In this document: piece by piece, positions 25,160-38,115 of the stretch | Layout: each line of letters starts with the position of its first letter | Position numbering within the stretch: position 1 is the first letter of the stretch | Assembly: GCF_030816915.1 (NCBI RefSeq) | Contig: NZ_JAUSYN010000002.1 | Span: forward strand, 496,001-560,000 | Length of the DNA stretch: 64,000 nt | Direction: 5' to 3' | DNA from: Streptomyces sp. B3I8 | GTDB taxonomy: Bacteria > Actinomycetota > Actinomycetes > Streptomycetales > Streptomycetaceae | Position numbers and translations under genes: made by a program | The notes under the pieces: generated by a model | What the model was told of the DNA's origin: nothing | What the model saw: only the letters and a program-made list of their open reading frames with translations | Database searches by the model: none

Positions 25160-25981
25160 ATGGCACAGCGAACGTCCGGGCGGGGACTGGCGGGTGAACT
25201 GGCCGCGGAGTTCCTGGGCACCCTGATCCTCATTCTCTTCGGCTGCGGGGTGGTCGCGCAGGTCGTGGCCGCGCAGGTCGGCGATCACGACAGCATCGCC
25301 TGGGCGTGGGGCCTCGGCGTCACGCTGGGCGTCTACGTGGCGGCCAGGCTCAGCGGTGCCCATCTCAATCCGGCCGTCACAGTGGCCCTGGCCTGCTTCA
25401 AGGGCTTCTCCTGGCGCAAGGTCGTTCCCTACTCCCTGGCCCAGACACTGGGCGCGTTCATCGCCGCGCTGCTCGTGCGGTGGAACTACACGGAGGTCCT
25501 CGGCAAGGCCGACCCCGGCCACACCCTGAAGACACAGATCGTGTTCTCGACCCTCCCCGGCAACGGCACGTTCCCGGTGAGCGAGTGGGGGGCGCTGCGT
25601 GACCAGATCATCGGAACCGCCATTCTGCTGCTCCTGATCTTCGCGATCACCGATCTGCTCAACACTCCCCCGGGCGCCAACCTGGCGCCGTTCATCATCG
25701 GCCTCGTGGTCGTGGCGATCGGCATGGCGTGGGGCACCGACGCCGGATACGCCATCAACCCCGCCCGCGACCTCGGCCCCCGTCTGGCCAGCTACCTCAC
25801 CGGGTACGGCCACGCCTGGCGCGATCAGTACGGCAATCTGTACTTCTGGGTGCCCATCGTCGGGCCGCTGATCGGCGGTGTCCTGGGTGCCGCCCTCTAC
25901 CGGTACATGATCACACCGTTCCTGTCCGCGGAATCCGGCGAACAGGAACCCGGCCGGATCCCGGCGCCCAAGGAGGAGTAG
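25160..25981 (+). CDS. MIP-family channel, glycerol-facilitator type
   Basis: The 273-aa membrane protein has six transmembrane helices plus two half-helices with both NPA boxes, at Asn70-Ala72 (HLNPAVT) and Asn200-Ala202 (INPARD). Asp204 after the conserved Arg203, and the long loop between helices, favour a glycerol facilitator over a strict water channel. It is divergent from the GntR operon and shares the interval with the phased operator. A role in uptake of a small neutral substrate is inferred. No glycerol kinase or dehydrogenase is adjacent. Confidence 0.92.
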   Translation: MAQRTSGRGLAGELAAEFLGTLILILFGCGVVAQVVAAQVGDHDSIAWAWGLGVTLGVYVAARLSGAHLNPAVTVALACFKGFSWRKVVPYSLAQTLGAFIAALLVRWNYTEVLGKADPGHTLKTQIVFSTLPGNGTFPVSEWGALRDQIIGTAILLLLIFAITDLLNTPPGANLAPFIIGLVVVAIGMAWGTDAGYAINPARDLGPRLASYLTGYGHAWRDQYGNLYFWVPIVGPLIGGVLGAALYRYMITPFLSAESGEQEPGRIPAPKEE

Positions 25982-26105
25982 GCCCCCGCCACGGCTTACG
26001 GCAAGCTCCCCGGCAGGGCTTCGATACGGGGGAGGGCAGCGTGCGGGGTCACGACGGACGGCCCCGCCCGCACTCCCGGTTCCGGCGCCCCTCCGCCCGC
26101 ACGCC

Positions 26106-26822
26106 TCAGTGCGGCAGGTTCTCGCCGCGGACGATCCGCTCCGCGATCTCCCGCAGCTTGACGTTCAGGTCCTGAGAGGTCCGCTTCAGCACCGCGAACG
26201 CCTGGTCCTGCCGCAGGTCGAACCGCTCCCTGACGATGCCGATCGCCTGGCCGATCTCGTCCCGGGACCGCAGCGCCGTCTGCAACTGGTCCTCGGTACG
26301 GGCGTGCGCGAAGGCGACCGCGGCGTGCGAGGCCAGCAGCCAGCCGAGGTGCTCGTCCTGCGGGGTGAAGGCGTTCGGCGCGAACGAGTACACGTTGAGC
26401 GCGCCCAGGGTGTTGTGCCGGTCGAACAGCCGGAACCCCATGGCGCTGCGCAGCCCCAGCTCGACGGCGCGCGGCGCGTAGCGGGGCCAGGAGTCCCCCG
26501 CCTCGCGCAGATCGGGGATGTGCTGCACCGAGCCCTCGAGCGTGACGACGTCGAAACAGGGCCCTTCGCGCAGTTCGCCCTGTACGGCGTCGGAGGCGCG
26601 CACCACGTCGTCCGTGGCGGCGATCGTCGTCACGGCCCTGCGCCGCAGGGTGAGGATGCCGGCCGCGTCACAGCCGTCGATCAGCGCGACCGCGTGGGCG
26701 GAGATGCGGTCGACGGTGTCCTGCACGGACTCCTGGGCGAGGAGATCCCGCGCCATCGCCGCGAGCCGGTCGGCGAGCGTCGGCCACTTGTCGTCCTTCG
26801 CCTGCGGGGAGACCTCACCCAC
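26106..26822 (-). CDS. GAF and ANTAR domain-containing response protein
   Basis: The GTG start at 26822 was chosen because GGAGG lies 7 nt before it; a longer open frame upstream is not family-like. The 238-aa protein has a GAF domain (about residues 25-165) with the LREGPCFDVVTLEGSVQ segment. A C-terminal ANTAR RNA-binding domain follows (LRSRDEIGQAIGIVRERF, DQAFAVLKRTSQDLN). ANTAR proteins antiterminate transcription by binding paired hairpins in leader RNA. The signal for the GAF domain is unknown. It is the left border of the stress-signalling island. Confidence 0.92.
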   Translation of the reverse strand: MGEVSPQAKDDKWPTLADRLAAMARDLLAQESVQDTVDRISAHAVALIDGCDAAGILTLRRRAVTTIAATDDVVRASDAVQGELREGPCFDVVTLEGSVQHIPDLREAGDSWPRYAPRAVELGLRSAMGFRLFDRHNTLGALNVYSFAPNAFTPQDEHLGWLLASHAAVAFAHARTEDQLQTALRSRDEIGQAIGIVRERFDLRQDQAFAVLKRTSQDLNVKLREIAERIVRGENLPH

Positions 26823-27046
26823 GCCATGACCTCCCTGCGACCGAGACGGTGCGGCCACACTACTGCACGGACCGGGACCCCCCTTCGCGTGGCGCAGGTC
26901 ACACCGCGGCGTCCCGGCGTACCGGAACTCCACCCGATGGTTTACCGTTCACCGATATGTGGCCCCCGGCCACCACGAGCGGCCCCGGCTGGTCTCCCCC
27001 GTCCAGCCGGGGCTTCCCCGTTCCCGGACGCCGGCGCCCGGCGCGT

Positions 27047-28135
27047 TCAACCCTGGGCGCGGCGCGCGCACTCCGCGACGACGGCTCCCAGGTTCCCCTT
27101 CTCCTCCAGCAGGCGGCGCTGTACCACCGCCCCGTTCCCCTCCCGCAGGACCGTCGCCGCCGCCTCACGCGCATGCTCGGCGTCGCCCGTCTCGTTCAGG
27201 GCCGTGTCCACATGGTCCAGCAGCGCGCCCACCACCTCCGGGGCCGGCCGCGGCCGCATCGTCACCGGATCCAGCAGCTCGCCCTCCACGCCCGAGCGCG
27301 CGGCCCGCCACGCCGCCAGCCGCATCAGGCTCACGTCGTGCGGCACCGGCTCCACCCCCGCTGCCGCCTCCCGCGCCGCCGTCTCGACGAGTCCGCGCGC
27401 CAGCGTGGCCACGAGCACGGTGGTGGAGGCGTCCAGGCACACGTCCGCGACCCTCAGCTCGACCGTGGGGTACGTCCGGGAGATCCGTGCGTCGAAGTAG
27501 ACCATGCCCTCGTCGTGCAGCGCCCCGGTGGCGACCATGTCGCCGACCAGCCGGTGGTAGGCCTCGGCGGAGCCGAACAGGGCGGTGGGGCCCGCCATGG
27601 GCCAGCGGGCCCACACCCGGCTGCGGTAGCTGGCGTAACCGCTGTCCTTGCCCTGCCAGAAGGGCGAGTTGGCGCTGAGCGCGGTCAGCACGGGCAGCCA
27701 CGGGCGGATGCGGTCCAGCACGGCGACCGCCTCGTCGTCGGAGTCGACCGACACATGGACGTGGCAGCCGCAGACGAGCTGTTCCCGGGGCAGCAGGCCG
27801 AACTCCCGCGCCATCCACTCGTACCGGCTGTTCACGGTCAGCTTCGGGGTGACCGGCAGCGGTGAGGTGGCGAGCGCGGCGGCCACCGCGCCCACGTCCC
27901 CGGCGTGCCGGGCCGCCTCCTTGCGGAAGCGCAGGATCTCGGCGCCGAGATCCTGCATGCCGGACTGCGGATGGGTGGCGAACTCCAGCATCTGCGAGTG
28001 GAGCTCCTTCTCGAAGACGTCGTCCCCGCCGCCGTCCTGGGCGGCGCGGGCCAGCACCGCCGCCGCCAGGGCGCACGGCTCCCCGCTGTCCGGATCCACC
28101 AGGAGGAGCTCCTCCTCCACGCCGACGGTACGCAC
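27047..28135 (-). CDS. Carboxylate-amine ligase, YbdK/GCS2 family
   Basis: The 362-aa enzyme starts at GTG 28135 with RTVGVEEELLLVDPDSGEP, the conserved glutamate-rich N-terminus of the GCS2 family. QMLEFATHP and CGCHVHVSVDSDDEAV supply further active-site residues. YbdK has weak gamma-glutamyl-cysteine ligase activity, although actinomycetes make mycothiol rather than glutathione. The true substrate is therefore uncertain. It lies in tandem with the GAF-ANTAR gene. Confidence 0.9.
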   Translation of the reverse strand: MRTVGVEEELLLVDPDSGEPCALAAAVLARAAQDGGGDDVFEKELHSQMLEFATHPQSGMQDLGAEILRFRKEAARHAGDVGAVAAALATSPLPVTPKLTVNSRYEWMAREFGLLPREQLVCGCHVHVSVDSDDEAVAVLDRIRPWLPVLTALSANSPFWQGKDSGYASYRSRVWARWPMAGPTALFGSAEAYHRLVGDMVATGALHDEGMVYFDARISRTYPTVELRVADVCLDASTTVLVATLARGLVETAAREAAAGVEPVPHDVSLMRLAAWRAARSGVEGELLDPVTMRPRPAPEVVGALLDHVDTALNETGDAEHAREAAATVLREGNGAVVQRRLLEEKGNLGAVVAECARRAQG

Positions 28136-28455
28136 GTCGTTTCTCCCTCCCTGTACCAGGTGCCCACGACCGATGCGCCGACCGCACGGCTGTGCTACGC
28201 AGGTGCCCCGTCGCGGCCCCCGGAAACCGGTGCGCCGCCGGACACCGGAACAACCACGCACGTCACCCCGCCTCCGTGCCCCCGGGGCGCTTTGTTGCCG
28301 CCCGGCCATGTGGGTTAGCCTGCCGCGTATTTCTCATGAGGCGGATCGCCGGTGCGGCGGGGAACCCTCGGGAGCCGGACGGGCGATCCCCGGCCGGCCC
28401 CGCTGCGTTCGTACGCCATGACCGGTGACTCCTGGAACGCGGGACGAGGGTGGGC
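28136..28455. other. 320-bp divergent region, no gene seen
   Basis: It separates the divergent ligase and HAMP kinase genes and must hold both promoters. A GGGTTA word at 28312 resembles a SigB -10 but has no GNNT at the correct distance, so I do not call it. No strong inverted repeat was noticed. Confidence 0.4.
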
Positions 28456-29002
28456 ATGAGCAGGGCGACGGACGAGGCCGGGAGCCGGGGCTCGGGCGAT
28501 CAGGAGCTGCGCCGGCTCCTCGCCGGCCTGACGGCGGTCCGGGACGGCGACTTCGGCACCCGGCTGCCGGACGACGGCGGCGGGCTGCTCGGCGAGATCG
28601 CCACCGTCTTCAACGGGATGGTGGACCAGCTCTCGCTGTTCACCTCCGAGGTCACGAGGGTGGCCCGCGAGGTCGGCACCGAAGGCACCCTGGGCGGTCA
28701 GGCGGAGGTGCCGGGCGTCTCGGGCACGTGGGCGGACCTGACCGACTCCGTGAACGCGATGGCCGGCAATCTGACCACCCAGGTGCGCGACATCGCCCAG
28801 GTCGCCACGGCCGTGGCCAAGGGCGACCTGTCGCAGAAGATCGACGTGCCGGCCCGGGGCGAGATCCTGGAGCTGAAGGAGACCGTCAACACGATGGTCG
28901 ACCAGCTCTCCGCCTTCGCCGACGAGGTCACCCGCGTCGCCCGCGAGGTCGGCAGCGAGGGCCGCCTCGGCGGCCAGGCGCAGGTGCCCGGGGTCGGCGG
29001 GG
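28456..29002 (+). pseudogene. 5' part of the HAMP-array hybrid kinase gene, out of frame with the rest
   Basis: ATG 28456 (GTG 28450 also possible) follows GACGAGGG and opens [17 protein letters not shown], then nearly two HAMP-type repeat units. Around 28997-29001 a run of five G shifts the frame. Removing one G gives [12 protein letters not shown], matching the other repeats, and joins it to the downstream frame. The period between repeat anchors is 276 bp everywhere except here, where it is 277. Either the gene is truly frameshifted or the run is a sequencing error. The intact product would be about 1,419 aa. Confidence 0.75.
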
Positions 29003-32713
<3,711 letters not shown>

Positions 32714-32791
32714 GGACCGGGCGGGTGCCCGCACCGCCCCCCCTCCCGTCGTACGGACCTCTCCGACCGCCAGCCGAGGAGCACGACCGAA

Positions 32792-35419
32792 GTGACCACA
32801 CCCCACCGGCCCGACCCGGCTCCGGAGGAAGGCCGGCCCGAGCCCGCGCTCGCTCCTGCCCCTCCCCCCGTCCCGGCCGACGGCGCCGCGCCGCAGGCCG
32901 CCGCCGTCGCCCCGGTGCCGCGCCCCGCCCCGCTGCCGGACGACGCCCGGTCGGCCGGCGGGGACGACCGCTCCCCACTGCTCGCCCCGGAGGCGGACGT
33001 CGAGCCGGCCGGGGAAGCGGGGGAGGCCTTCGGCGAGGTCGGGGCGGCCTTGGGTGGGGCCACCGATGACGCCGCGCGGACCGCCGTGGGCCGTCTCGCG
33101 GCGACCGTACGGCGGCTGCGGCAGGAGGTGTGGGCCGCACAGGCCGCCGCCGACGGGCGGGCCCTCCTCGACCTGGCGCGCGGCATCCTGATCGAACGGC
33201 TCGGCCTCGGCCCCGTCGAAGCCTCCCGGCACCTCACCGCCCTCGCCGAGCAGGCCGGGGTGGAACCCCTGGAACTGGCCGTCGACGTCATCAACCAGGC
33301 GGCCCGCGACCGCCTCTCCGAGGTCGCCGCGGAGTTCGTCGCCGAGGCCACCCGGGGGCCGGGCACCCGCGGCGGTTCCCGTAGCGCCTCCCCCGCGGTG
33401 GTCCGGCTGCGCACGGCGGAGAGCGGCGCGCTGGCCGCCGCGGACGCCCAGGCCGTCGCCGACTCCCTGCTGCAGCACGCCCTCGCCCCGCTGGGCGCCT
33501 GCACGGTCGCGGTGTGGGCGGCCCGCTCCGACGGTTCCCTCGCGCTGGCCGGCAGCGCCGGCTTCTCCGCCGCGGAGGCGGAGCGCTGGTGCTACGTCCC
33601 GCCGGGCGTCGCCACCGTCGCCCGCCGCGCGCTCACCGAACGCGGCACCCAGTGGTACGCCTCGCTCGACGAGGCGGGGGTACCCACGATCGGGCACACC
33701 GAGTTCCCGTACGGCGGCCGGGTCGCCGTGCCGGCCGGCACCGGCGGACGGATCCACGGCGTGCTGGAGATCGGCTGGGCCTCCCCGCTCGCCCCGCAGC
33801 CCCCGCAGATCGTGCGCCAGGTCGAGGCGCTGGCCGAACTGTGCGCACACACCCTGGAGACGCACACCGCGCCGGCCGTCGCCCCCGGCGGGCCGCGGAC
33901 CCGGCCCGGCGTCTCGGAACTCGTGCACCTCGCCGAGGGCCTGCACGACCCGGCGCTGGTGCTGGTGCCCTGTTCCGACGACGACGGCCATCTCCTCGAC
34001 TTCCGCATCCACTACGTCAACTCCCGCTTCCTCGACCCGGCCGGCCGGCCGCGCGGCGCCGTGAACGGGGCCCTGCTCCTGGAGGCCTATCCGATGGCCG
34101 CCGGGCAGACCGATCTGTTCCAGCAGATCGAGCGGGTCTACGCCACCGGCGAGCCGTTCCGCGCGCAGCGCATGACGCTCACCGCGCTGGTGGAGCAGGT
34201 GCCGCTGTCAGCGGTGGCCGACGTCCACGTCAGCCGGCACGGCAGCAGCCTGCTGTTCATCTGGCGGATCGAGGACGAGACGGCCCGGCTCGCCAGTCTG
34301 CTCCAGCACGCCCAGCGGCTCGGCCGGATCGGCGGCTTCGAGGAGAACCTCCTCACCGACGGCGTCACCTGGAACAGTCAGCTCTACGGCCTCTTCGGCC
34401 GCCCCTCCCACAACGTCCCGGTCCGGCTGCAGGATCTGCCCGCGCACGCCCACCCCGACGACGCCGTCGCCCTCGGCCGCTTCCTGCGGACCGTGCTGCA
34501 CAACCGGCGCCCCGCCTCGGTCGCGTTCCGGCTGCAGCGCCCGGACGGCGTGACACGGCACATGCGGGTGGTGGCCGAGCCGGTGCTGGACACCCACGAC
34601 GGGCTGCTCGCGGTGCGCGGCGCGTACCAGGACATCTCCGCCCAGCACTGGACGGAGGTCGCGCTGGCCGCCACCCGCGACCGGCTCGCGCACACCGAGC
34701 AGGAGTCCGCCGAACGCAACCGGCTGGCACTGCAGTTGCAGCACGCGATCATGCCGCCCGCGCAGGCGCCGCTGGAGATCCCCCAGTTGCAGCTCGCCGT
34801 GCGCTACCGGCCCGCCGAGACCGAGCAGTTGGTCGGCGGCGACTGGTACGACGCGGTCGTGCTGCCGTCCAAGAAGGTGCTGCTGTGCGTCGGCGACGTC
34901 GCCGGCCACGGCATCGACGCGGCGACCAGCATGGTCGTGCTGCGCAACGCGCTGCGGGGCCTCGCGGTCACCGGCGCCGGGCCGGCCCAGATCCTGTCCT
35001 GGCTGAACATGGTCACCCACCATCTGACCGGCGCCGTCACCGCCACGGCCGTGTGCGGCCTGTACGACCCCGTCACGCGCTCCTTGCGCTGGGCCAGGGC
35101 GGGGCATCTGCCTCCTGTGCTGGTGCGCGACGCGGAGGCCGCCGCGCTGCCGCTGGTGCGCGGCATGCTGCTCGGCGCGGTGTCGGAGACGACGTACGAG
35201 GAGGCCGAGGTGCGTCTCGCCCCGGACGACACGCTGCTGATGTACACCGACGGTCTGATCGAGCGCCGCGACCTGCCGGTGGAGGAGTCGCTCGCGCACC
35301 TGCTCACCGTGGCCGGCACGCCCGCCTCGCCCCTGCCGCAGCAGTTGGACCGGCTGCTCACGTACAGCAGGTCGGACACCGACGACGACACCTGCATCGT
35401 GGGCATACGTGTGCTCTGA
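32792..35419 (+). CDS. Multidomain phosphatase: ANTAR-like, GAF, PAS and SpoIIE/PP2C
   Basis: The 875-aa protein starts at GTG 32792. After a disordered, Pro/Ala-rich 85 residues comes an ANTAR-like helical domain (DLARGILIERLGLGPVEASRHL). Then follow GAF (about 215-360), PAS-like domains (about 370-620) and a C-terminal SpoIIE phosphatase with metal motifs GGDWYDAV, VGDVAGHGID, LMYTDGLIE and DDDTCIVGI. It should dephosphorylate a STAS protein, freeing it to bind an anti-sigma kinase. The sigma gene 111 bp downstream makes that the likely target system; this is inference. Confidence 0.92.
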   Translation: MTTPHRPDPAPEEGRPEPALAPAPPPVPADGAAPQAAAVAPVPRPAPLPDDARSAGGDDRSPLLAPEADVEPAGEAGEAFGEVGAALGGATDDAARTAVGRLAATVRRLRQEVWAAQAAADGRALLDLARGILIERLGLGPVEASRHLTALAEQAGVEPLELAVDVINQAARDRLSEVAAEFVAEATRGPGTRGGSRSASPAVVRLRTAESGALAAADAQAVADSLLQHALAPLGACTVAVWAARSDGSLALAGSAGFSAAEAERWCYVPPGVATVARRALTERGTQWYASLDEAGVPTIGHTEFPYGGRVAVPAGTGGRIHGVLEIGWASPLAPQPPQIVRQVEALAELCAHTLETHTAPAVAPGGPRTRPGVSELVHLAEGLHDPALVLVPCSDDDGHLLDFRIHYVNSRFLDPAGRPRGAVNGALLLEAYPMAAGQTDLFQQIERVYATGEPFRAQRMTLTALVEQVPLSAVADVHVSRHGSSLLFIWRIEDETARLASLLQHAQRLGRIGGFEENLLTDGVTWNSQLYGLFGRPSHNVPVRLQDLPAHAHPDDAVALGRFLRTVLHNRRPASVAFRLQRPDGVTRHMRVVAEPVLDTHDGLLAVRGAYQDISAQHWTEVALAATRDRLAHTEQESAERNRLALQLQHAIMPPAQAPLEIPQLQLAVRYRPAETEQLVGGDWYDAVVLPSKKVLLCVGDVAGHGIDAATSMVVLRNALRGLAVTGAGPAQILSWLNMVTHHLTGAVTATAVCGLYDPVTRSLRWARAGHLPPVLVRDAEAAALPLVRGMLLGAVSETTYEEAEVRLAPDDTLLMYTDGLIERRDLPVEESLAHLLTVAGTPASPLPQQLDRLLTYSRSDTDDDTCIVGIRVL

Positions 35420-35461
35420 CCTGCGACGCAAGCCTGTTCGGACCGGGGTGCGGAAAAGCTG

Positions 35462-35486
35462 GTGTGAAGATCGGGAAGCGGGGTAC
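35462..35486 (+). promoter_or_regulatory. SigB-type promoter candidate before the second sigma gene
   Basis: GTGT (35462-35465), a 15-bp spacer and GGGTAC (35481-35486) match GNNT-N14-16-GGGTAC/T. It lies 45 bp before the ATG at 35531. This suggests that the sigma factor, or a relative, transcribes its own gene. Confidence 0.65.
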
Positions 35487-35530
35487 TGAAGCGTGGCCCC
35501 TGCCAACCCCAGTGAATGAGGGTGAATGAG

Positions 35531-36391
35531 ATGACCGCCGTGGCCACCCACGCCGCAGCTCCCACGACGCACACGCGGACGACCCCGGACACCGTCGCCG
35601 ATCCCCGGAACGTCAGCCCCAAGGACGCGCGGGAGCTGTCCCGGCACTTCTTCGCCCGGCTGTCCGCGCTGGAGGAGGGCACGCCCGAGTTCAGTTACGT
35701 CCGCAACACGCTGATCGAGATGAACCTCTCGCTCGTCCGGTACGCGGCCTCGCGGTTCCGCAGCCGGGGCGCGGACGAGATGGAGGACATCGTCCAGGTC
35801 GGCACGATCGGCCTCATCAAGGCGATCGACCGCTTCGAGCTGACGCGTGAGGTGGAGTTCACCTCCTTCGCCGTGCCGTACATCGTGGGCGAGATCAAGA
35901 GGTTCTTCCGCGACACGAGCTGGGCCGTGCACGTGCCGCGCCGGCTCCAGGAGGCGCGGGTCGAACTGGCGCGGGCCACGGAGGAGTTGAGCCGCCGCAC
36001 CGGCAGGCAGCCGACGGTGCGGGAGCTGTCCGCGCTGATGTCGCTGCCGGAGGAGGAGGTCATCGAGGCCCGCAAGGCGTCGAACGGCTACCGCAGCGCG
36101 TCGCTGGACGCGTCGCTGAGCGGGGACGGCGGAGTCGACGGCGAGACCGCGCTCGCGGACTTCATCGGCGTCGAGGAGCGCGGCCTGGAGCTGGTCGAGG
36201 ACCTGCACTCACTGGCCCCGCTGGTCGCCGCCCTCCCGGAGCGCGACCGCACGATCCTGCATCTGCGCTTCGTCGAGGAGCTCACCCAGGCCCAGATCGG
36301 TGAGCGGCTCGGCATCTCCCAGATGCACGTCTCCCGCCTCCTGAACCGCATCGTCACCGGCCTCAGGGAAGGCCTGCTGGGTGCCGGCTGA
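35531..36391 (+). CDS. RNA polymerase sigma factor, SigB/SigF subfamily
   Basis: The 286-aa protein has region 2 (MEDIVQVGTIGLIKAIDRFE, FTSFAVPYIVGEIKRFFRDT), region 3 (VPRRLQEARVELARA) and region 4 (LPERDRTILHLRFVEELTQAQ, LGISQMHVSRLLNRI). ATG 35531 was chosen because GGGTGA lies just upstream; ATG 35516 and GTG 35522 are in frame. It is about 30% longer than housekeeping-region minimal forms because of its N-terminal extension. A SigB-like promoter, a SpoIIE phosphatase and CsbD close by all point to a partner-switching stress sigma factor. Confidence 0.95.
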   Translation: MTAVATHAAAPTTHTRTTPDTVADPRNVSPKDARELSRHFFARLSALEEGTPEFSYVRNTLIEMNLSLVRYAASRFRSRGADEMEDIVQVGTIGLIKAIDRFELTREVEFTSFAVPYIVGEIKRFFRDTSWAVHVPRRLQEARVELARATEELSRRTGRQPTVRELSALMSLPEEEVIEARKASNGYRSASLDASLSGDGGVDGETALADFIGVEERGLELVEDLHSLAPLVAALPERDRTILHLRFVEELTQAQIGERLGISQMHVSRLLNRIVTGLREGLLGAG

Positions 36392-36487
36392 ACCGGGTCC
36401 CGCTGAATCGGGTTCCATCTGAACAGGGACCGGCTCAACCGGGATCCGGCTCAACCGGGATCCGGCTCAACCGGGATCCGGCTGAAC
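36384..36487. repeat. 16-bp tandem repeat array, about six to seven copies
   Basis: Three perfect copies of CCGGCTCAACCGGGAT (36430-36477) follow three degenerate 15-16-bp copies starting at 36384. A partial copy ends the array. The first copy overlaps the last codons and stop of the sigma gene, and the array leads into the terminator hairpin. Confidence 0.85.
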
Positions 36488-36490
36488 GAA

Positions 36491-36529
36491 GCGGGCGGCC
36501 GGGGCACGACTGCTGCCCCGGCCGCCCGC
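36491..36529. terminator. Strong hairpin between convergent sigma and csbD genes
   Basis: Perfect 16-bp arms (GCGGGCGGCCGGGGCA and complement) enclose a 7-nt loop. It can end transcription of both converging genes. There is no T-tract. Confidence 0.8.
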
Positions 36530-36595
36530 GAAGGACCCCTCCGTGCGGGATGCGCCGTGCGGGTACGCCGGGCCTCCTCGCCGCGGGACCCGCGC

Positions 36596-36769
36596 TCAGT
36601 GCTTGAACACGTCCTTCGCCTTCTCCTTGGCCTGCCGTGCGTCGCCCTTCGCCTGCTCGGCGCGCCCCTCGGCCTCCATCCGCTCGTTCCCGACGGCGCG
36701 GCCCGCGGTCTCCTTGAGCTTGCCCTTGGCCTGCTCGCCCTTGCTCTTGGCCTTCTGGTCGTCCGCCAT
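36596..36769 (-). CDS. CsbD-family stress protein
   Basis: This 57-aa, highly charged helical protein begins MADDQKAKSKGEQAKGKLKE and contains GRAEQAKGDARQAKEKAKD, the CsbD repeat pattern. CsbD-like proteins are classic general-stress (SigB-dependent) products of unknown biochemical role. Its position beside a SigB-type sigma gene fits that regulon. ATG 36769 is preceded by GGAAAGGTG. No convincing SigB promoter was found upstream. Confidence 0.9.
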   Translation of the reverse strand: MADDQKAKSKGEQAKGKLKETAGRAVGNERMEAEGRAEQAKGDARQAKEKAKDVFKH

Positions 36770-36980
36770 GGCCGTTCACCTTTCCTCGTCCATCGTGGTG
36801 CGCGGTACGGGATGCCCGTACCGGACCCTTGTCTTCCGGCTGACCGCTCCGGGCGGACGCAAACACCTGCGGCGCTCCCCGTTCCGCGCGGAGGTCCGCG
36901 TTTCGTCCCATCCGGCGGTGATACCCGAACGTCACAGCCGCCCCGCCGGGGGCGGACCGACGGCACGGACAGGAGGACCC

Positions 36981-37223
36981 ATGGCCACCGGAGAGACCGG
37001 CTTCAGCGACGTCGTCTTCGACCTCATCTCGGTGCAGTACCACTCGCTGAAGGCCGGGCACGACTACGGGCAGTACGTACGCGACGCGGAGAACGCGGAC
37101 AAGAAGGACATCGCCGACTTCTTCCGCTCCGTGATGGAGCAGGACTCCGAGCGCGCCGCCCAGTGCCACCGCTTCCTCGGCGAGCTGCGGGGCCCCGAGG
37201 ACGCGCAGCCCGTGAAGGGCTGA
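36981..37223 (+). CDS. Conserved hypothetical protein, helical, 80 aa
   Basis: ATG 36981 lies 5 nt after AGGAGG. The product is acidic and helical (FSDVVFDLISVQYHSLKAG, ENADKKDIADFFRSVMEQD), with ferritin-like His/Glu spacing and one Cys. I do not recognise a named family with certainty. It sits inside the stress-signalling island, divergent from csbD, and is probably a stress-induced protein; that is inference. Confidence 0.75.
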   Translation: MATGETGFSDVVFDLISVQYHSLKAGHDYGQYVRDAENADKKDIADFFRSVMEQDSERAAQCHRFLGELRGPEDAQPVKG

Positions 37224-37416
37224 CCGCCGGCCACCCGCACCGCGCACCCCGCCCGGGCCCGCCGCACCTTCGGACCGAGCGCGGGGTGCCCGGGCGGGTC
37301 CGGGCACCCCGCGTCCGGCGAGACGTCGATCACTGCGAAGAGGAGGGTCCGCGAGGCATCGGATCGTCGTACCGGGGCATGCGGGCTGTCGTAGGAAGTG
37401 CTTCGTGGAGGACGAT

Positions 37417-37842
37417 GTGTCGACTGAACAAGCCCCCCTTTCCATCGACGTGGCTCTGCCCCGGGAGGATGCCGCACTGGTCATCGTGAAGGGATTCCTC
37501 GACGTCGACACGGCGACCGAGTTGCACCATCACCTGGCCAACCAGGTCCATCACGGCCGGTGTCATCTGCTGCTGGACCTGTCCGCCGTGCCGTTCATGG
37601 ACTCCTCCGGCATCAACATCATTCTCAAGGCGTACAAGGAGACGCGTCAGGTGGGCGGCACCGTGCGCCTGGTGGACCCGGCCCCCGCCGTCCAGCGCAT
37701 CCTGGACCTGACCGGGGTGAGTCTGACCGTCCCGTCCACCAAGACCGTGGAGGAGGCGCTCGCCGCGCTGGACGAGGCGACGGCCGGCGGCACGGCACCG
37801 GCCGACGGTACGACGTCCGGCGACTCGTCGTCCGGCGGCTGA
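37417..37842 (+). CDS. STAS-domain anti-sigma factor antagonist
   Basis: The GTG at 37417 is chosen because GGAGG ends 5 nt before it. The 141-aa protein has one STAS domain with the phosphorylatable serine in FMDSSGINIIL (about residue 61) and a Ser/Gly/Thr-rich tail. Unphosphorylated STAS proteins sequester HATPase anti-sigma kinases and free sigma factors. The HATPase gene 273 bp downstream, the SpoIIE phosphatase at 32792 and the sigma factor at 35531 make a plausible full circuit. It resembles the ArsI/BldG group. Confidence 0.93.
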   Translation: MSTEQAPLSIDVALPREDAALVIVKGFLDVDTATELHHHLANQVHHGRCHLLLDLSAVPFMDSSGINIILKAYKETRQVGGTVRLVDPAPAVQRILDLTGVSLTVPSTKTVEEALAALDEATAGGTAPADGTTSGDSSSGG

Positions 37843-38068
37843 GGAACCGCCCGGTTCCGCGCGCTGTTCCGGCCTCCGACGGCAGGAGGCCCGCTTCGCC
37901 GTGCCGGGACACTGTCGCCCCGCGCCGTAACGGCGGCCGGACACCCGGCCACGGGCGAGGGGCGGGGTACCGAGTTCCCCGCCCCAGGTGCGCCCGGACC
38001 GGCCGGAAACGCATGAGTGATCTCGCACGCCGACGGGCAGCCGTCGCTGAGGAGGTGAGAGGCCTGGC

Positions 38069-38092
38069 ATGAGGGGAAACCGGAAGCGGTGA
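38069..38092 (+). CDS. 7-codon leader ORF with strong ribosome-binding site
   Basis: ATG 38069 follows GAGGAGGTGAGAGG and encodes Met-Arg-Gly-Asn-Arg-Lys-Arg before TGA. It lies 23 bp upstream of the HATPase start. It could be a translated leader affecting that gene. Evidence is limited to the ribosome-binding site. Confidence 0.25.
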   Translation: MRGNRKR

Positions 38093-38115
38093 CACCGCAG
38101 GCGAGGACAGGTGGA

